NCBI GenBank assembly: GCA_021307315.1 | Contig: JAJSPD010000120.1 | Location: forward strand, 1 to 64,000 | Direction of reading: 5' to 3' | DNA length: 64,000 nt | Origin: Bisporella sp. PMI_857 | Taxonomy: Eukaryota; Ascomycota; Leotiomycetes; Helotiales; Helotiaceae | Shown: one piece after another, positions 11,507-22,900 of the stretch | How positions within the stretch are numbered: position 1 is the first letter of the stretch | Layout: the number at the start of each line of letters is the position of its first letter | Notes under the pieces: generated by a model | Databases searched by the model: none | What the model was told of the DNA's origin: nothing | The model's input: the letters and a program-made list of their open reading frames with translations, nothing else | Position numbers and translations under genes: made by a program

Positions 11507-12302
11507 ATTATTATTATTATTATTTTTATTCCTTTTAACGTGCTGTATCAGTCGAGGACTATGTAGCACGGCCGGGGCACTCGGGCCTAGCAATTCGGTT
11601 GGGGAGTTGACAATATATACAAATTCTCGAGAGTAAAAAAGGACGAAGCAGGGGCACAAGTACCCTACAAGGACTGTACTAGCCAATATTAATAGACTAG
11701 TAGCCTTAACATACTTCTTCCAAAAAACCTCTCATATATTCCAGTGAGTGTTGGGGATCGAGTCCCAATGAAAAAGAGTCCTTCACGTCCGTCGATTCTT
11801 CCGTTCCCTACACGTCTTTCTCCATTACAGCCTTCGCCTTGTCGACTTTTCTCCGCGATCCTTCCTCCGGCCATGGGTATATATCTATCGAAGGTACGAG
11901 CCACCCAAGTGCTTGTGTTGTCATTTTGTCGTACGTGTAACTTTCCGTCATTCTTCCGGTTCACTTCCTCAGCCTTTCCACGATGTGTGTTCCGAAACTC
12001 GTATAGTAAACAGGTGCAAATAATTGAGAGCTGGTTCGAGAGTAGCTTAAGTCGTGTTTCAACTCGTTTTTCAGTATTGTAGAGGGTTTGTTGTTGAATC
12101 GAAGTGATACCTCTCACAGAAAAACCTCTGGCCTTGGCGTGAAAACTCTGCTCCTCCCTTCACTTTGGCCCCAGAAATCCTCCCATATCACTGTTTGGGC
12201 TGAATCTCGGCTCTGGAATCGTTATCAAACTGCCTCAGGAGAGTAATGCCGATTCCAGGTTCGTAGAGGGCACCGCATACAGGTGTTCAGCCATCGCCCT
12301 CC
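11507..12302 (-). mobile_element. Short non-LTR-type retroelement, copy II
   Basis: Bounded by a 14-bp direct duplication, ATAAATATTATGTT, at 11493-11506 and 12303-12316. In minus orientation the element begins GGAGGGC immediately after the duplication and ends in a TTA/TAA-type trinucleotide tail, (AAT)n, at about 11507-11525. This is typical of target-primed reverse transcription. The first ~105 nt form an HDV-like ribozyme. The last ~260 nt (from GGGACTCGATCCCC, about 11505-11768) match copy I at 25739-26027. The middle has a 142-codon open frame (11689-12117) of no recognisable family and does not match copy I. No reverse transcriptase is present, so it needs a partner element. Confidence 0.85.
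12198..12302 (-). ncRNA. HDV-like self-cleaving ribozyme, copy II
   Basis: Read 5'->3' on the minus strand. P1 is GGAGGGC (12302-12296) with GCCCTCT (12271-12265), seven pairs with a G-U at the cleavage end. P2 is GGCTGAA (12292-12286) with TTCAGCC (12204-12198). P3 is ACC (12284-12282) with GGT (12274-12272), closed by the 7-nt loop TGTATGC. P1.1 can form between GT in that loop and AC right after P1. P4 is GGAATC (12256-12251) with GATTCC (12220-12215). J4/2 is AGAGCCGAGA, placing a candidate catalytic C at 12209. This is the nested double pseudoknot of the HDV family, and the predicted cleavage site is exactly the element's 5' end. Confidence 0.85.
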
Positions 12303-12316
12303 ATAAATATTATGTT

Positions 12317-12948
12317 TAAAGTCTTTATAGTAGCTTAATTGATCGCGATTGTGTAAATATTTCTTAGCAGCTACTTGGATTATTTAAAGGATATGTGATG
12401 CTTCATAGTTTTAATTCGCGCAAATTTGTAAGTCAACCAAATTAATATAATTAAATTTTAGCACAAGCGCTTTCTAAGCATTTCAATTAATAATGACGTA
12501 AAAGACGGCCTTTACGCTGGAGATGTGCTCGGCTACTGTTGCCAAATTTGTAAGCTTGTCAGCCATATTTTGAATCTATAGGACGTTGCGCTTAAGGCAC
12601 TAAATGACGATTTATCATTTTTGCAGGATCTAAAACATCTCAAGTGCCTCTAGTGTTCTGTTTAAACTTCTCCAAGTCCAACATGAAAGCTACCTTTATA
12701 GTCTGACCCTTATTAAACTGATATCTCCTTCAGGGCAATAATATGCCTTTTCGTCAGCCGAGTTTCGTCTTGCAAATCTCTATCACTCGCGACGACGGCA
12801 AATTATAAGGAACATTCCAGAGTCATTCTAGAAGATATTAGAAATCGTGCGGCAATTACAGACTAAGATATAAGCACATGCTCCCCTTTGACCCTCTATA
12901 GCATAAAGGGGGGATTGTATAGTATTGTTTACTACTTCCTTATATATT
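12317..12948. other. Intergenic, no gene seen
   Basis: Mixed AT content; no coding frame or repeat recognised. Confidence 0.5.
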
Positions 12949-13281
12949 TTAATCTTTTAATTCAAGAATCGATATTCTACTTAATAAGTGAGCCAATACA
13001 ATAACTTTGCCCCAGACAGCCTCATAAGTCTGTCGATATTCAGGAGAAAGCCAAAGAATTCTTTCCTTTCCAACTAGTATCCAATAATTGGATACAAATA
13101 GACCCTGCTTTACTTTACTGTCGGGCGAAAATGCTACAGACGTAACTTTGTCCAAGTGGCCTTTAAGCGTTTGCAGCACTGCGCCTGTTACCGCATCCCA
13201 AATCTGTATAGTCCTGTCTCCCGACCCAGATACGATTTGCTTGCCGTCGGGTGAAAATGCTACAGACGTAACCTCGTCCAA
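12949..13281 (-). pseudogene. 3' end of a WD40-repeat NLR-type gene
   Basis: The frame begins inside a WD40 unit (DEVTSVAFSPDGKQIVSGSG, IWDAVTG) and runs through one and a half repeats. It then enters the typical C-terminal cap of fungal NACHT-WD40 proteins (ILWLSPEYRQTY ... VIVLAHLLSRISILELKD) before its natural stop. The 5' part of the gene, including all nucleotide-binding sequence, is missing; homology stops at about 13285, 225 bp before the split MITE. A truncated gene, not the partner of the WD40 fragment at 9.7 kb, which is on the other strand. Confidence 0.75.
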
Positions 13282-13508
13282 GCAATTCGAGCTTTTATAA
13301 ATTATCAGAACTTTATAAACTTCTATATAAGTAAAGTGTAACGACTATTCCTAAATACTCGGGCTTTTCCTTTATCAAAAATTACGTTCGCGTTAAGTTA
13401 ACTTACCGTGTTTGCGCCTGATTACGGAAAACCTCCTTCTACGGAAAATAAGACTTCTCCTCCACAGCACCACCATCAAGCTTGTTCCACGGTCGAAACT
13501 CATAATGT

Positions 13509-13603
13509 TAACGTCCCTCCCTGCGTAGCGAAACACCCTGCGTGCCGAAACCGACCACAATAGAAAGTATTCATATTTAAAATTAGTAATATATTTTTTA
13601 GAC
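13509..13603. mobile_element. Left half of a split MITE (family C)
   Basis: Starts with a 43-bp left terminal repeat (TAACGTCCCTCCCTGCGTAG at its tip, 13509-13551). Its inner part matches the left side of the intact copy at 59265-59514 (shared TATTCATATT...TTAGTAATAT). It is interrupted at 13603/13604 by the terminal repeat of unit I. The matching right half is at 30785-30873. Confidence 0.75.
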
Positions 13604-14080
13604 TAACGTCTGTCCCTGCGTAGCGAGACGCACCCTGTCACGAGACGAATTTATAGTTTTGGAATCATAAATCTTTTCTTAGTAAGTCTACGAAGTTGTT
13701 ATTAATATACCACTTTATATAACTATTTGTCCCTAAGGAAACCACTTGGCAATAAGAAAAAGATTGTGGTTAGTCATGCTATCGATCGTTTTAATGACGC
13801 CACCGATCGCCACTTCAGCTGTTCCCCCCTGCTTAATCGCGACTATTAAAGTCTCTTTAAAATTCGGAGCACTTGGGGAAAGGTTTTATATCCAAAAAAT
13901 ATAGCTCCCAAATTTGAAGATACTTAAAGATGAAAATAATGTAGTCCTGGAGTTACTCCGATGTGAGGAGACGGCCTCATGTTTTAGTGCTTAGTAATGT
14001 ACATTACCCGAGTTATAACTTACTAAGTTCACTCCCGGTATCGCTATATTTAGCCACAATTATCAGGTCTTGGCACGTGT
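13604..14080. repeat. B-type element end
   Basis: Terminal repeat plus about 430 bp of subterminal sequence. It aligns, with scattered substitutions, to the reverse complement of 49480-49963, including shared blocks such as AAAATTCGGAGCACTT and TAATGTACATTACTAAGC-like segments. A diverged relative begins at 24836. Confidence 0.75.
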
Positions 14081-14685
14081 ATAGCGTATAATGGTCACGT
14101 GCGTGGCGCAAGTGCAGTTTCTTGAACATTCTATCGGCAGGCGGCAGCACGCTGGGCGCTAGAGCGCCGTCGCAACGGCAGGATAATATGGATAGAGCCT
14201 GATAGAATGTGGAATGCACAGCGATAAATTAGGGAGTAACAAGCATCTCATTCAGGCTCTCTATGATGTGTGTAGAATACAAATCCCTAGCGATTGTGCG
14301 TGAAAACTCTTCAGCGCTAGTGCGTAGGCTTAGTCAGGGACTTGTCAGCTACCCAGATACCCCAAATCCTGACAGAGCCAATTAAGTCCTAGCACGAGGC
14401 GTACCTCTTGGCGTGCCTAGATCATACCGTGCTCTTGCAGATCATGGAAACGTCCATATTCTACACTTTCATCTTTATCAGCACCGACCAGCAGCTCGAC
14501 CAAACCGACCGATAGCTTAGTAAGCTTCTACTGTTCGGCGCTAGTAGGGAGAAAAATGGCTGTGCGGGTCATTACAACGGCGGTCGATTCTGGACCAGAA
14601 GTTAAAGGAGATGTCTGATTTACTCTCTAGTTACATCAATAAGTGTAAGTTAATAGCAGGGCCGTGAGAAAGAAGCCTTCGTGGC
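14081..14685. other. Unit I interior, no gene seen
   Basis: A GC-moderate stretch between the B end and the 3' end of NLR gene 1. No coding frame with family resemblance. Confidence 0.5.
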
Positions 14686-17600
14686 TTATCTAATGTTCAG
14701 CCGCCTTCCTAGCTTGCGGATTTTCTGCTTCAAAGACCTCGAATTTGCTACTCCAGGCTTTGTAATCTCATTTTGACCTACATTCGACTCAGCAGACGCA
14801 ACTTGCAACGCTTGAAGCCGATCTTCAACTTGCCTAGACCGTTTCGAGGAAGGCCCTTGGACGGTTGTGTATCCAGACAATGCTCGATTATACATTGCCC
14901 TTGCCATGTCTTTCCGGTCGGTTTGCGAGAAGAGGTCTCCAAAGGCGAACATGGTATTCAACGCTGGTAGATAAGATGACGCAAGTTCAAGGCCAAGAGC
15001 GTCCTCATAGCCTTGCAGTGCCCGAATGTACATCTTCTCCGCCTCTGCCAGCTTGCCTTGGTCAGAGTAGAGGGTGCCTAGGTTATTGACCGTTGAGAGT
15101 GTTGATGTGTGGTCCGGTCCAAGTGCCTTCTCCTTGCCTTCCAGCGCTCGAAGATACATGGCCTCTGCCTCTGCCAGCTTGCCTTGGCCAGAGTAGAGGG
15201 TGCCTAGGTTATGGACCGTATCGAGTGTTGATGTGTGGTCCGGTCCAAGTGCCTTCTCCTTGCCTTCCAGCGCTCGAAGATACATGGCCTCTGCCTCTGC
15301 CAGCTTGCCTTGGCCAGAGTAGAGGGTGCCTAGGTTATTGACCGTTGAGAGTGTTGATGTGTGGTCCGGTCCAAGTGCATTTTCACAGCCTTCCAGCGCT
15401 CGAAGATACATGGCCTCTGCCTCTGCCAGCTTGCCTTGGCCAGAGTAGAGGGTGCCTAGGTTATTGACCGTTGAGAGTGTTGATGTGTGGTCCGGTCCAA
15501 GTGCCTTCTCCTTGCCTTCCAGCGCTCGAAGATACATGGCCTCTGCCTCTGCCAGCTTGCCTTGGTCAGAGTAGAGGGTGCCTAGGTTATTGACCGTTGA
15601 GAGTGTTGATGTGTGGTCCGGTCCAAGTGCCTTTTCACAGCCTTCCAGCGCTCGAAGATACATGGCCTCTGCCTCTGCCATCTTGCCTTGGCCAGAGTAG
15701 AGGGTGCCTAGGTTATTGACCGTATCGAGTGTTGATGTGTGGTCCGGTCCAAGTGCCTTTTCACAGCCTTCCAGCGCTCGAAGATACATGGCCTCTGCCT
15801 CTGCCGGCTTGCCTTGGTCAGAGTAGAGGGTGCCTAGGTTATGGACCGTATCGAGTGTTGATGTGTGGTCCGGTCCAAGTGCCTTCTCCTTGCCTTCCAG
15901 CGCTCGAAGATACATGGCCTCTGCCTCTGCCGGCTTGCCTTGGCCAGAGTAGAGGGTGCCTAGGTTATGGACCGTATCGAGTGTAGATGTGTGGTCCGGT
16001 CCAAGTGCCTTTTCACAGCCTTCCAGCGCTCGAAGATACATGGCCTCTGCCTCTGCCGGCTTGCCTTGGTCAGAGTAGAGGGTGCCTAGGTTATGGACCG
16101 TATCGAGTGTTGATGTGTGGTCCGGTCCAAGTGCCTTCTCCTTGCCTTCCAGCGCTCGAAGATACATGGCCTCTGCCTCTGCCAGCTTGCTTTGATCAAA
16201 GTAAAGATCACCTAGATTATGAAAACCCCAATATAGTCCGTCTACATCTACCTTGGCGTCTACTATAAAGAAGGCCTGTCGTGTTGCGTGTTGAAGGAGC
16301 CGCCGCTGTGAGAGCCACCAGTGCTTTTCATTTGTATCAGGAACCTCCGAGGCCACACAAGTTAAGGCCAGACGAGCAAGGCTTTTGTCCCACTCCTTGT
16401 TAAGCACAAACACTATCCATGAGTGGACACAACTATGCACACTATACCCTCTAGCCCCGACCTGCTGCTGAGGAGACCTGTCTAGATCAACCAGTCCGAA
16501 AGTACATAGTAGAGTGATAGCCTCATTAAAGTTCAGTTCGTCTTTCGTAAGCTTCTGTATCCATTCATCGTTTACAGAGTTTGCATGCCGAAGGAAGTCA
16601 AACTACAGGTCCTGTCGATCAAAATATGCCCATAGCTTGAGTAGTTTTGCTGATGCTGTATTCTGCTGTTGGATCCGATCGAAAGTGATCTGCCATGTCG
16701 TGTGTAGTGTACGATTTTCATAGGAATCCAACAGGGGACTTGTCGTCTGAAGCTTCAACCATAATGTTTTATAGTGCTGAAGATAATCCGAGAAGCTCGT
16801 CGTTACGTGCTCGAGATATACTCCTGCCGTAGATAAAGCAAGTGGTAAGCCGTCGAGTTCCTTGACAAGTGCTATAGCATCAGGATCTGCCTTATTAGTA
16901 TTGTCTTTGCTCCCACTATCAATTATACCGACATACCCTTTTCAATGCCTTTACGTCCTGACATGTTAGACACAATCTGAAGACTTTCTCTAACATCTGG
17001 CAGTTTCTGAACATGAATTCGTATACCCTGCCTGACTTGCGACGACCGTGTCGTGATAATGATCGAGCCGTGATCAGACCGAGGGAGAATTGACGTATGT
17101 CGACTGCCGAGTTGTCGGGATTGCCAGATGTCTTAGGATTGTCGAAGTTATCGTAGATCATTAGCCACCTTGCGTTCTGCGGGGAGTCGAGCCAGACCTT
17201 GACTACACTGACAACTTGATCGAGGTCTTTATCTTGGTCTACGCTAGATAGCACACTGTTAGAAGGATGATGTCTTAGTACCTGCTGAGCTATGTCCCGA
17301 AAGCTCAACTTGAGTGAGTCTTCGTCATTCGCGTTCAGCCAAAAGATCGCCGTATATTTCTCTTTGTGCCGTCTGGCATATGTGATCGCTAGCTGAGTCT
17401 TTCCTATACCCCCAAGGCCATGCAGGATGACACAGGATCGACTACTGTGATCTTGAAGCAGCTCGTGCATTTTCGACAGCTCCTTCTCTCTAGCAACAAA
17501 CTGTGTAGCTTCAGGAAATGACGCGAGGTTGAGCCCGACAGCAAATTGCTCGAAATCGACCCCTGTGCTGGTCAGTTTCGTTGCTTTAGTTAGCACATCT

Positions 17601-18365
17601 GTGTAAATAACTGACCCTTGTACATCCTGTGAATCTCATCCTCCAACCGCCTGAATGCCTGGTCCTTTCTCTCGCCGTAATTTGGCACCATAGACACATC
17701 GAAGATCCCGATTAAGCAGTAAGCTTCATCTTCTTCAATAGTAGTATTACGGTGCTCTGCCCAGGATCTCCGCTCTTTGATGCTAAAATTTGACAATGCA
17801 TCACTCGGAGAGCTTTGTTTGCGATGCCGGTAATTTCGCATATCTTAGACTCAAGCGACAACTTGCTCCCAAGTCGCCCACCCTCCGAGCTAAAGAAGTC
17901 AACCAGCCTTGGTGCAATAAGCTCCTGAAGCGTCCAGCCTCGAGTGAACCATCGACTCTTCCTGAAGGCTTCCCCCCATGCCCTCTGGTCATCTACCCCA
18001 GTGTCGGGCTTGGAGACATCCGAAAGGTAGACGTAGCAGCGCGCAGCGTCCTGATACCACCGAAACATGAAGTTGATAGCCGCGCCAAGCTCGACCGCAT
18101 TCTTCTTATCGATGCAGCAGGTGTCGACCCAGAAGTATTCCAGTCCGTCTACTGCGGCCTGCTTCGCGCAGAATTGTATCTTCCTCCACCCAGCCTTGTT
18201 CACAGTCTTGCTCTTGTCCTTGCCTTTCTTCAAGTCTTGATAGACGACCTCCTCTTCTCCCCAGGTATGAGAGAGTATTGCGTAAGCAGGGAGTTCGCCG
18301 CTGGTAGGTTCGCGAAAGACGATCTCGCCGTTGGGTTTGCGTTGCAAAAGGCGCATAAGAGACAT
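14686..18365 (-). pseudogene. HET-NB-ARC-TPR NLR gene 1, inactivated
   Basis: Domains in transcription order: HET (18365-about 17600) with YAILSHTW, YFWVDTCCID, RCYVYLSDV and FTRGWTLQELIAP; NB-ARC with P-loop GLGGIGKTQ (near 17405-17420) and Walker B WLMIYDNFD, then SIIITTRSSQV and ELDGLPLALSTAG; then a TPR array of nine near-identical 42-residue units and a divergent tenth. Such proteins are fungal NOD-like receptors of self/non-self recognition that trigger cell death through HET. Breaks: a 1-nt loss near 17815 (end of HET), another near 17095, a frame change near 16940, and TAG at 16603-16605 where Trp is expected. The TPR part (14686-16440) is uninterrupted. The sole gene of unit I; probably non-functional unless the indels are assembly errors. 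Confidence 0.85.
15055..16188 (-). repeat. Nine-unit 126-bp TPR coding array
   Basis: Exactly nine tandem 126-bp units, each encoding KxAEAEAMYLRALEG then a GPDHTSTL...NLGTLY block. Units differ at only a few codons: L/P/M after K, K or C in the EGxEKALG position, D/S before TV, H/N before NLG, D/G before QG. Near identity implies recent amplification or ongoing gene conversion. Confidence 0.9.
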
Positions 18366-18859
18366 GCTAGAGGTTCGCGAGCAATCTTATAGCAAGCGCG
18401 AGTTGTATCGCTAATTCGGCAAATGGTTGCAAGCACTGCGGTTTGAAGGTCGGGACGTTGAAGAACTGAGCGTGAAAAGGATATGCAGTCATGGTCGTAG
18501 GCGCCGCCGACGAGGCTGTATCGTAGCGTAACCTGGCCAGCCACTTGCATGGCGAAAGCAGACAGAACGCGAAGGACGCTTCATTTTATTGGAAACTTTA
18601 TTCACTACAGACTGGATTCTAGGGCAAGTTGTCCGTTGTTGTTGAGATGCCGGCTTCTACAAAGTTAAAGCGCAGTAAGATGCTGTAGGTGGGGATTAAG
18701 GGGACGGGACGGTTATGATGGCATCCAAGGTCGCTGAAAAAGGGACTGCTTTCGCACGGGCCACTTTTTGCTCTGCTCGGAAGATATCGGGAAGCGGGAT
18801 TTTCCGGCAAGATCTTGTCCAGCCACAAAGGTCGCAGCCACACGTTTAGCAGCCACAGA
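18366..18859. other. Upstream region of NLR gene 1
   Basis: 494 bp between the HET start codon and the A end; presumably promoter. No TATA or other motif that I would defend. Confidence 0.4.
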
Positions 18860-19328
18860 TTTTATTACAATTTTACCGAGATTACTATAACCACACCGTC
18901 GCTGACCCAGAATCCTTGATCGCTTGATTGGAGGGGTATCATCCTTTGTGGCGACGTCGTGTGACATAACGTGCTCTGGCCGCCACAACACTGGCATTGA
19001 CTTTTTAGCATGGCGATAGAACTCGGAAATCCATATCTAATCGTTCCATGAGTTTAAAAAGGGAAAAGAGCTTAATGGTGGTGTCGCGGGTCGAGGAGTC
19101 CCACCACACTATAATAAGAGGCTCTCTATAATTCAGGTGGGCGGCGACGACGCGGTGAGAATTTTCGGAATTAATGGGTCAGGAGTGTTCGGGAGAGGTA
19201 TATAATACGACTGAAATAAAAATAAATAGAAGTTTTTATTCGTTCACAGATTTTAAGTCGCTTGAACTCGAAGTACCTACGTATTGTCTCGTTACAGGGT
19301 GCGTCTCGGCACGCAGGGATAGACGTTA
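18860..19328. repeat. A-type element end
   Basis: About 470 bp ending in the right terminal repeat. It aligns with the reverse complement of 47407-47870 (shared blocks around ATCAAGCGATCAAGGAT, TTCATAACACG-like and CTCCCGAACACT regions). A third degraded copy is at 53892-54085. Confidence 0.8.
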
Positions 19329-19340
19329 TTTCTTTTAATA

Positions 19341-19800
19341 TAACGTCCATCCCTGCGTAGCGGAAAACCCTACGTGCCGGAAAATTTAACCGGTACATTG
19401 ACTTTAAGTATTATTAAATCTATGCACAACGCAATACCTCTTATTATATTTTGTAGGTTGTATTCCGTGGCTACTCCCGAACATCCTAAACGCCTCCGAC
19501 TGAAAAAATTACGTTCCCGTCGTCGCCTTCCGTTTGATTTGCAAAGGGTCTCTTTTTATATCGTAACAGACTTCCTTTACCACAGCTGTACCACTAAGCT
19601 TGCACTATCTCAAAAACTCATTAAAGGGTCTTAGTCGAGTTCTTTGGCCTTCCAACTATGCGGGAGATCGTCAACAGCCTTGTAGCGGTTGTGGCGTGCA
19701 GATTCATGCAAGATCGCCACGCGGGTCGGTACCTCGGACCGAAGCGAGTGACGATCTTGGTGGAGAACAGCCCCATATGCCCGACTCCGAACGGTCACGT
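19341..19800. repeat. D-type element end (left end of unit II)
   Basis: Inverted copy of 24395-24835. The inner part holds a block around GGCGTGCAGATT followed by GATCGTCACGCG-like and GGAACAGCCCC-like sequence, on the minus strand. Confidence 0.75.
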
Positions 19801-19941
19801 GGTATTTTGCCAGGAACTAGTCGATGTTGGCAGAGGTGCCTCACTTAAAAGCTCAAACACTCACGCTAAGTACTGATAGATTACAAATTGTTAGCCTATT
19901 ACGAATATTTATATTACAGTACACTTTGAAATCTATCAAGT

Positions 19942-22900
19942 TTACCTATCTGCAGGACTCTGCATTAACAATAAAACATCCTCTTGCTCAGCCTTCCATA
20001 CATCTAAAGCTGTGCAGGATGAAATAGAATGCGGATGATTAACTCCCAAGACACGTTTCTGAGATCGTACACAATCTTCCATAAGTCTTACAGCTTCAAT
20101 TTTTTTGCCGTTTCCCTTCCACGTGAACGCCAAGTTGTTCATGCTTGTCAGCGTTGAAGGGTGGTCCACTCCGAGCTTCGTCTTGCTCGTCTCCATGACT
20201 TGCACCTCCAGCTTTTCCGCATCATCCCACCGGCCTTGGTTCCAAAGCGTCGATGCCAGGTTGGCCATGCTCGCCAGCGTGTCTGGGTGGTCCACTCCGA
20301 GCTTCGTCTTGCGAGTCTCCATGACTTGCACAAACAGCTCTTCCGCATCATCCCACCGGCCTTGGTTCCAAAGTGTCGATGCCAGGTTGGCCATGCTCGT
20401 CAGCGTTGAAGGGTGGTCCACTCCGAGCTTCGTCTTGCTCGTCTCCATGACTTGCACCTCCAGCTTTTCCGCATCATCCCACCGGCCTTGGTTCCAAAGC
20501 GTCGATGCCAGGTTGGCCATGCTCGTCAGCGTGTCTGGGTGGTCCACTCCGAGCTTCGTCTTGCTCGTCTCCATGACTTGCACCTCCAGCTCTTCCGCAT
20601 CATCCCACCGGCCTTGGTTCCAAAGCGTCGATGCCAGGTTGGCCATGCTCGCCAGCGTGTCTGGGTGGTCCACTCCGAGCTTCGTCTTGCGAGTCTCCAT
20701 GACTTGCACGTCCAGCTCTTCCGCATCATCCCACCGGCCTTGGTTCCAAAGCGTCGATGCCAGGTTGGCCATGCTCGTCAGCGTGTCTGGGTGGTCCACT
20801 CCGAGCTTCGTCTTGCGAGTCTCCATGACTTGCACAAACAGCTTTTCCGCATCATCCCACCGGCCTTGGTTCCAAAGCGTCGATGCCAGGTTGGCCATGC
20901 TCGTCAGCGTTGAAGGGTGGTCCACTCCGAGCTTCGTCTTGCGAGTCTCCATGACTTGCACAAACAGCTTTTCCGCATCATCCCACCGGCCTTGGTTCCA
21001 AAGCGTCGATGCCAGGTTGGCCATGCTCATCAGCGTGTCTGGGTGGTCCACTCCGAGCTTCGTCTTGCTCGTCTCCATGACTTGCACGTCCAGCTCTTCC
21101 GCATCATCCCACCGGCCTTGGTTCCAAAGCGTCGATGCCAGGTTGGCCATGCTCGTCAGCGTTGAAGGGTGGTCCACTCCGAGCTTCGTCTTGCGAGTCT
21201 CCATGACTTGCACAAACAGCTTTTCCGCATCATCCCACCGGCCTTGGTTCCAAAGCGTCGATGCCAGGTTGGCCATGCTCGTCAGCGTGTCTGGGTGGTC
21301 CACTCCGAGCTTCGTCTTGCTCGTCTCCATGACTTGCACGTCCAGCTCTTCCGCATCATCCCACCGGCCTTGGTTCCTGTACGTCGATGCCAGGTTGGCC
21401 ATGCTCGTCAGCGTTGAAGGGTGGTCCACTCCGAGCTTCGTCTTGCTCGTCTCCATGACTTGCACCTCCAGCTTTTCCGCATCATCCCACCGGCCTTGGT
21501 TCCAAAGCGTCGATGCCAGGTTGGCCATGCTCGCTAGCGTGTCTGGGTGGTCCACTCCGAGCTTCGTCTTGCGAGTCTCCATGACTTGCACAAACAGCTC
21601 TTCCGCAGCGTTCCATTTGCCCTTCATGTTATATGCTAAGCCTACCATCGCCATACTGCTCAGCGTATCATTGTGCTCATTACCAAGAATTTTCTTTCGA
21701 ACTTTCATTGCATGAACCGCCATATTCTTGGCCTCTATACCTTTTCCCATTCTCCAGGCGTACCATGCTGCGTTGTAAAGTACTGAAGCCCAATCTGTTA
21801 AAGATTCTTGTTCCTCTGGCTTCTGTGTTGCTGCCGATTGCGCGTGTGGGAAAAGCGCCTGGCATCTTTCCCAATTCTCGTATTCTCCCGTTGGAAGCTC
21901 TGTGCAAAGATTCTTGATAAACTGTTGTTTCCACCGCTCGTGCTGCTTGCTAGCTTTCAGCCACTCTCGTGTGGCCAGCTGCACCAGCCTATGCATTTCG
22001 AAGGTCGTGCCGTCCAGACTAACGGAGATGAATGAGTAATGTCGTAAGGCCAAGAGATCGTCTTCAAGCCCATTATTCACGCTAGACTGTGATCCTTCAT
22101 CTTCATCGTTATTACTATACCCAGCATCGATATCAGTATAATTGTCATCGTTACTCTTTTTCTGGTCGTGGTGTGACTGCTTTTCTCGACTTCGAAGTAG
22201 GGCTTCTGGGATTCCTTGCCGGTCAAAAAAGCTTATAAGCGACAATAAATCAGCAGCTGTTGGTCGTATCTCACGGATGTGGTCGAACGATATCTGCCAT
22301 GTGATAATGATAGAGTTCTTCGCGTTATGATCTCGACGGAGCTGTCCGCTATCGCAATTAAGGAGGCTAGTTTTCTTACGATCGCTCTTTCGAAAGTCTT
22401 GGAGATATTGTCGCACGGAATAGCGCGGTGCCCTTTGGGAGATATATGCAGCAGCCTGAACAATAGCGAGAGGCATATACTCGAGGACCGCAGCGAGCTC
22501 ATCAATGTCCTTGTCGTCGCCGTGCCATCTTAGCTTCCTTTCAAAGAGTGCCAGCCCATCTGCACTGTCCATCGGTTCAACTGTAATGATGTTGCGCGGT
22601 TCAACTACCTTGAGAGCGGCGCTTTTGCTTCGTGTTGTTATAAGAATTGATCCATTCCGGCATTGCGGGAGATATTCTACGAGCGGTCGTACTTTCTCAC
22701 TTCCTCTGCTGTTCGTATGCCTATCCTGATCGGTGCTTGGAGCGACGAGGAAGTCAGCATCGTCCACATTATCCAGTATAAGAGCCCACTTCCCTTTCTT
22801 TTCGTCGTACAGCTAGTCGTGCACGAGCTGGAAGATATCGGCTTGTGGATTCTGTCGTCCAGAGATCTTGACGTAGTTTGCAATATCTCGAAAGCTTTGC

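Larger units (their letters stand above)
13604..19328. mobile_element. Cargo transposon unit I (carries HET-NB-ARC-TPR gene 1)
   Basis: Left terminal repeat 13604-13646 and right terminal repeat 19286-19328 are inverted and identical at about 39 of 43 positions, each with TA at its tip as in TA-targeting Tc1/mariner/pogo elements. The left subterminal region ('B end', to about 14080) matches the right end of unit IV (49480-49963). The right subterminal region ('A end', 18860-19328) matches the left end of unit IV (47407-47870). No transposase lies inside; the only gene is an NLR pseudogene. Hence a non-autonomous 5.7-kb element with swapped cargo relative to unit IV. Confidence 0.75.

Noticed and set aside
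11505..11768. tRNA-derived SINE based on the GGGACTCGATCCCC block
   Set aside because: Box B similarity is only partial and lies far from the element's true 5' end, which is the ribozyme start set by the target duplication.
15055..16188. CRISPR-like or satellite array
   Set aside because: The 126-bp units have no spacers and are coding TPR repeats in frame; the host is a fungus.
20105..21715. 536-codon open frame on the plus strand
   Set aside because: Exact antisense of the TPR array; its 42-residue periodicity comes from the minus-strand coding repeat, and domains make sense only on the minus strand.
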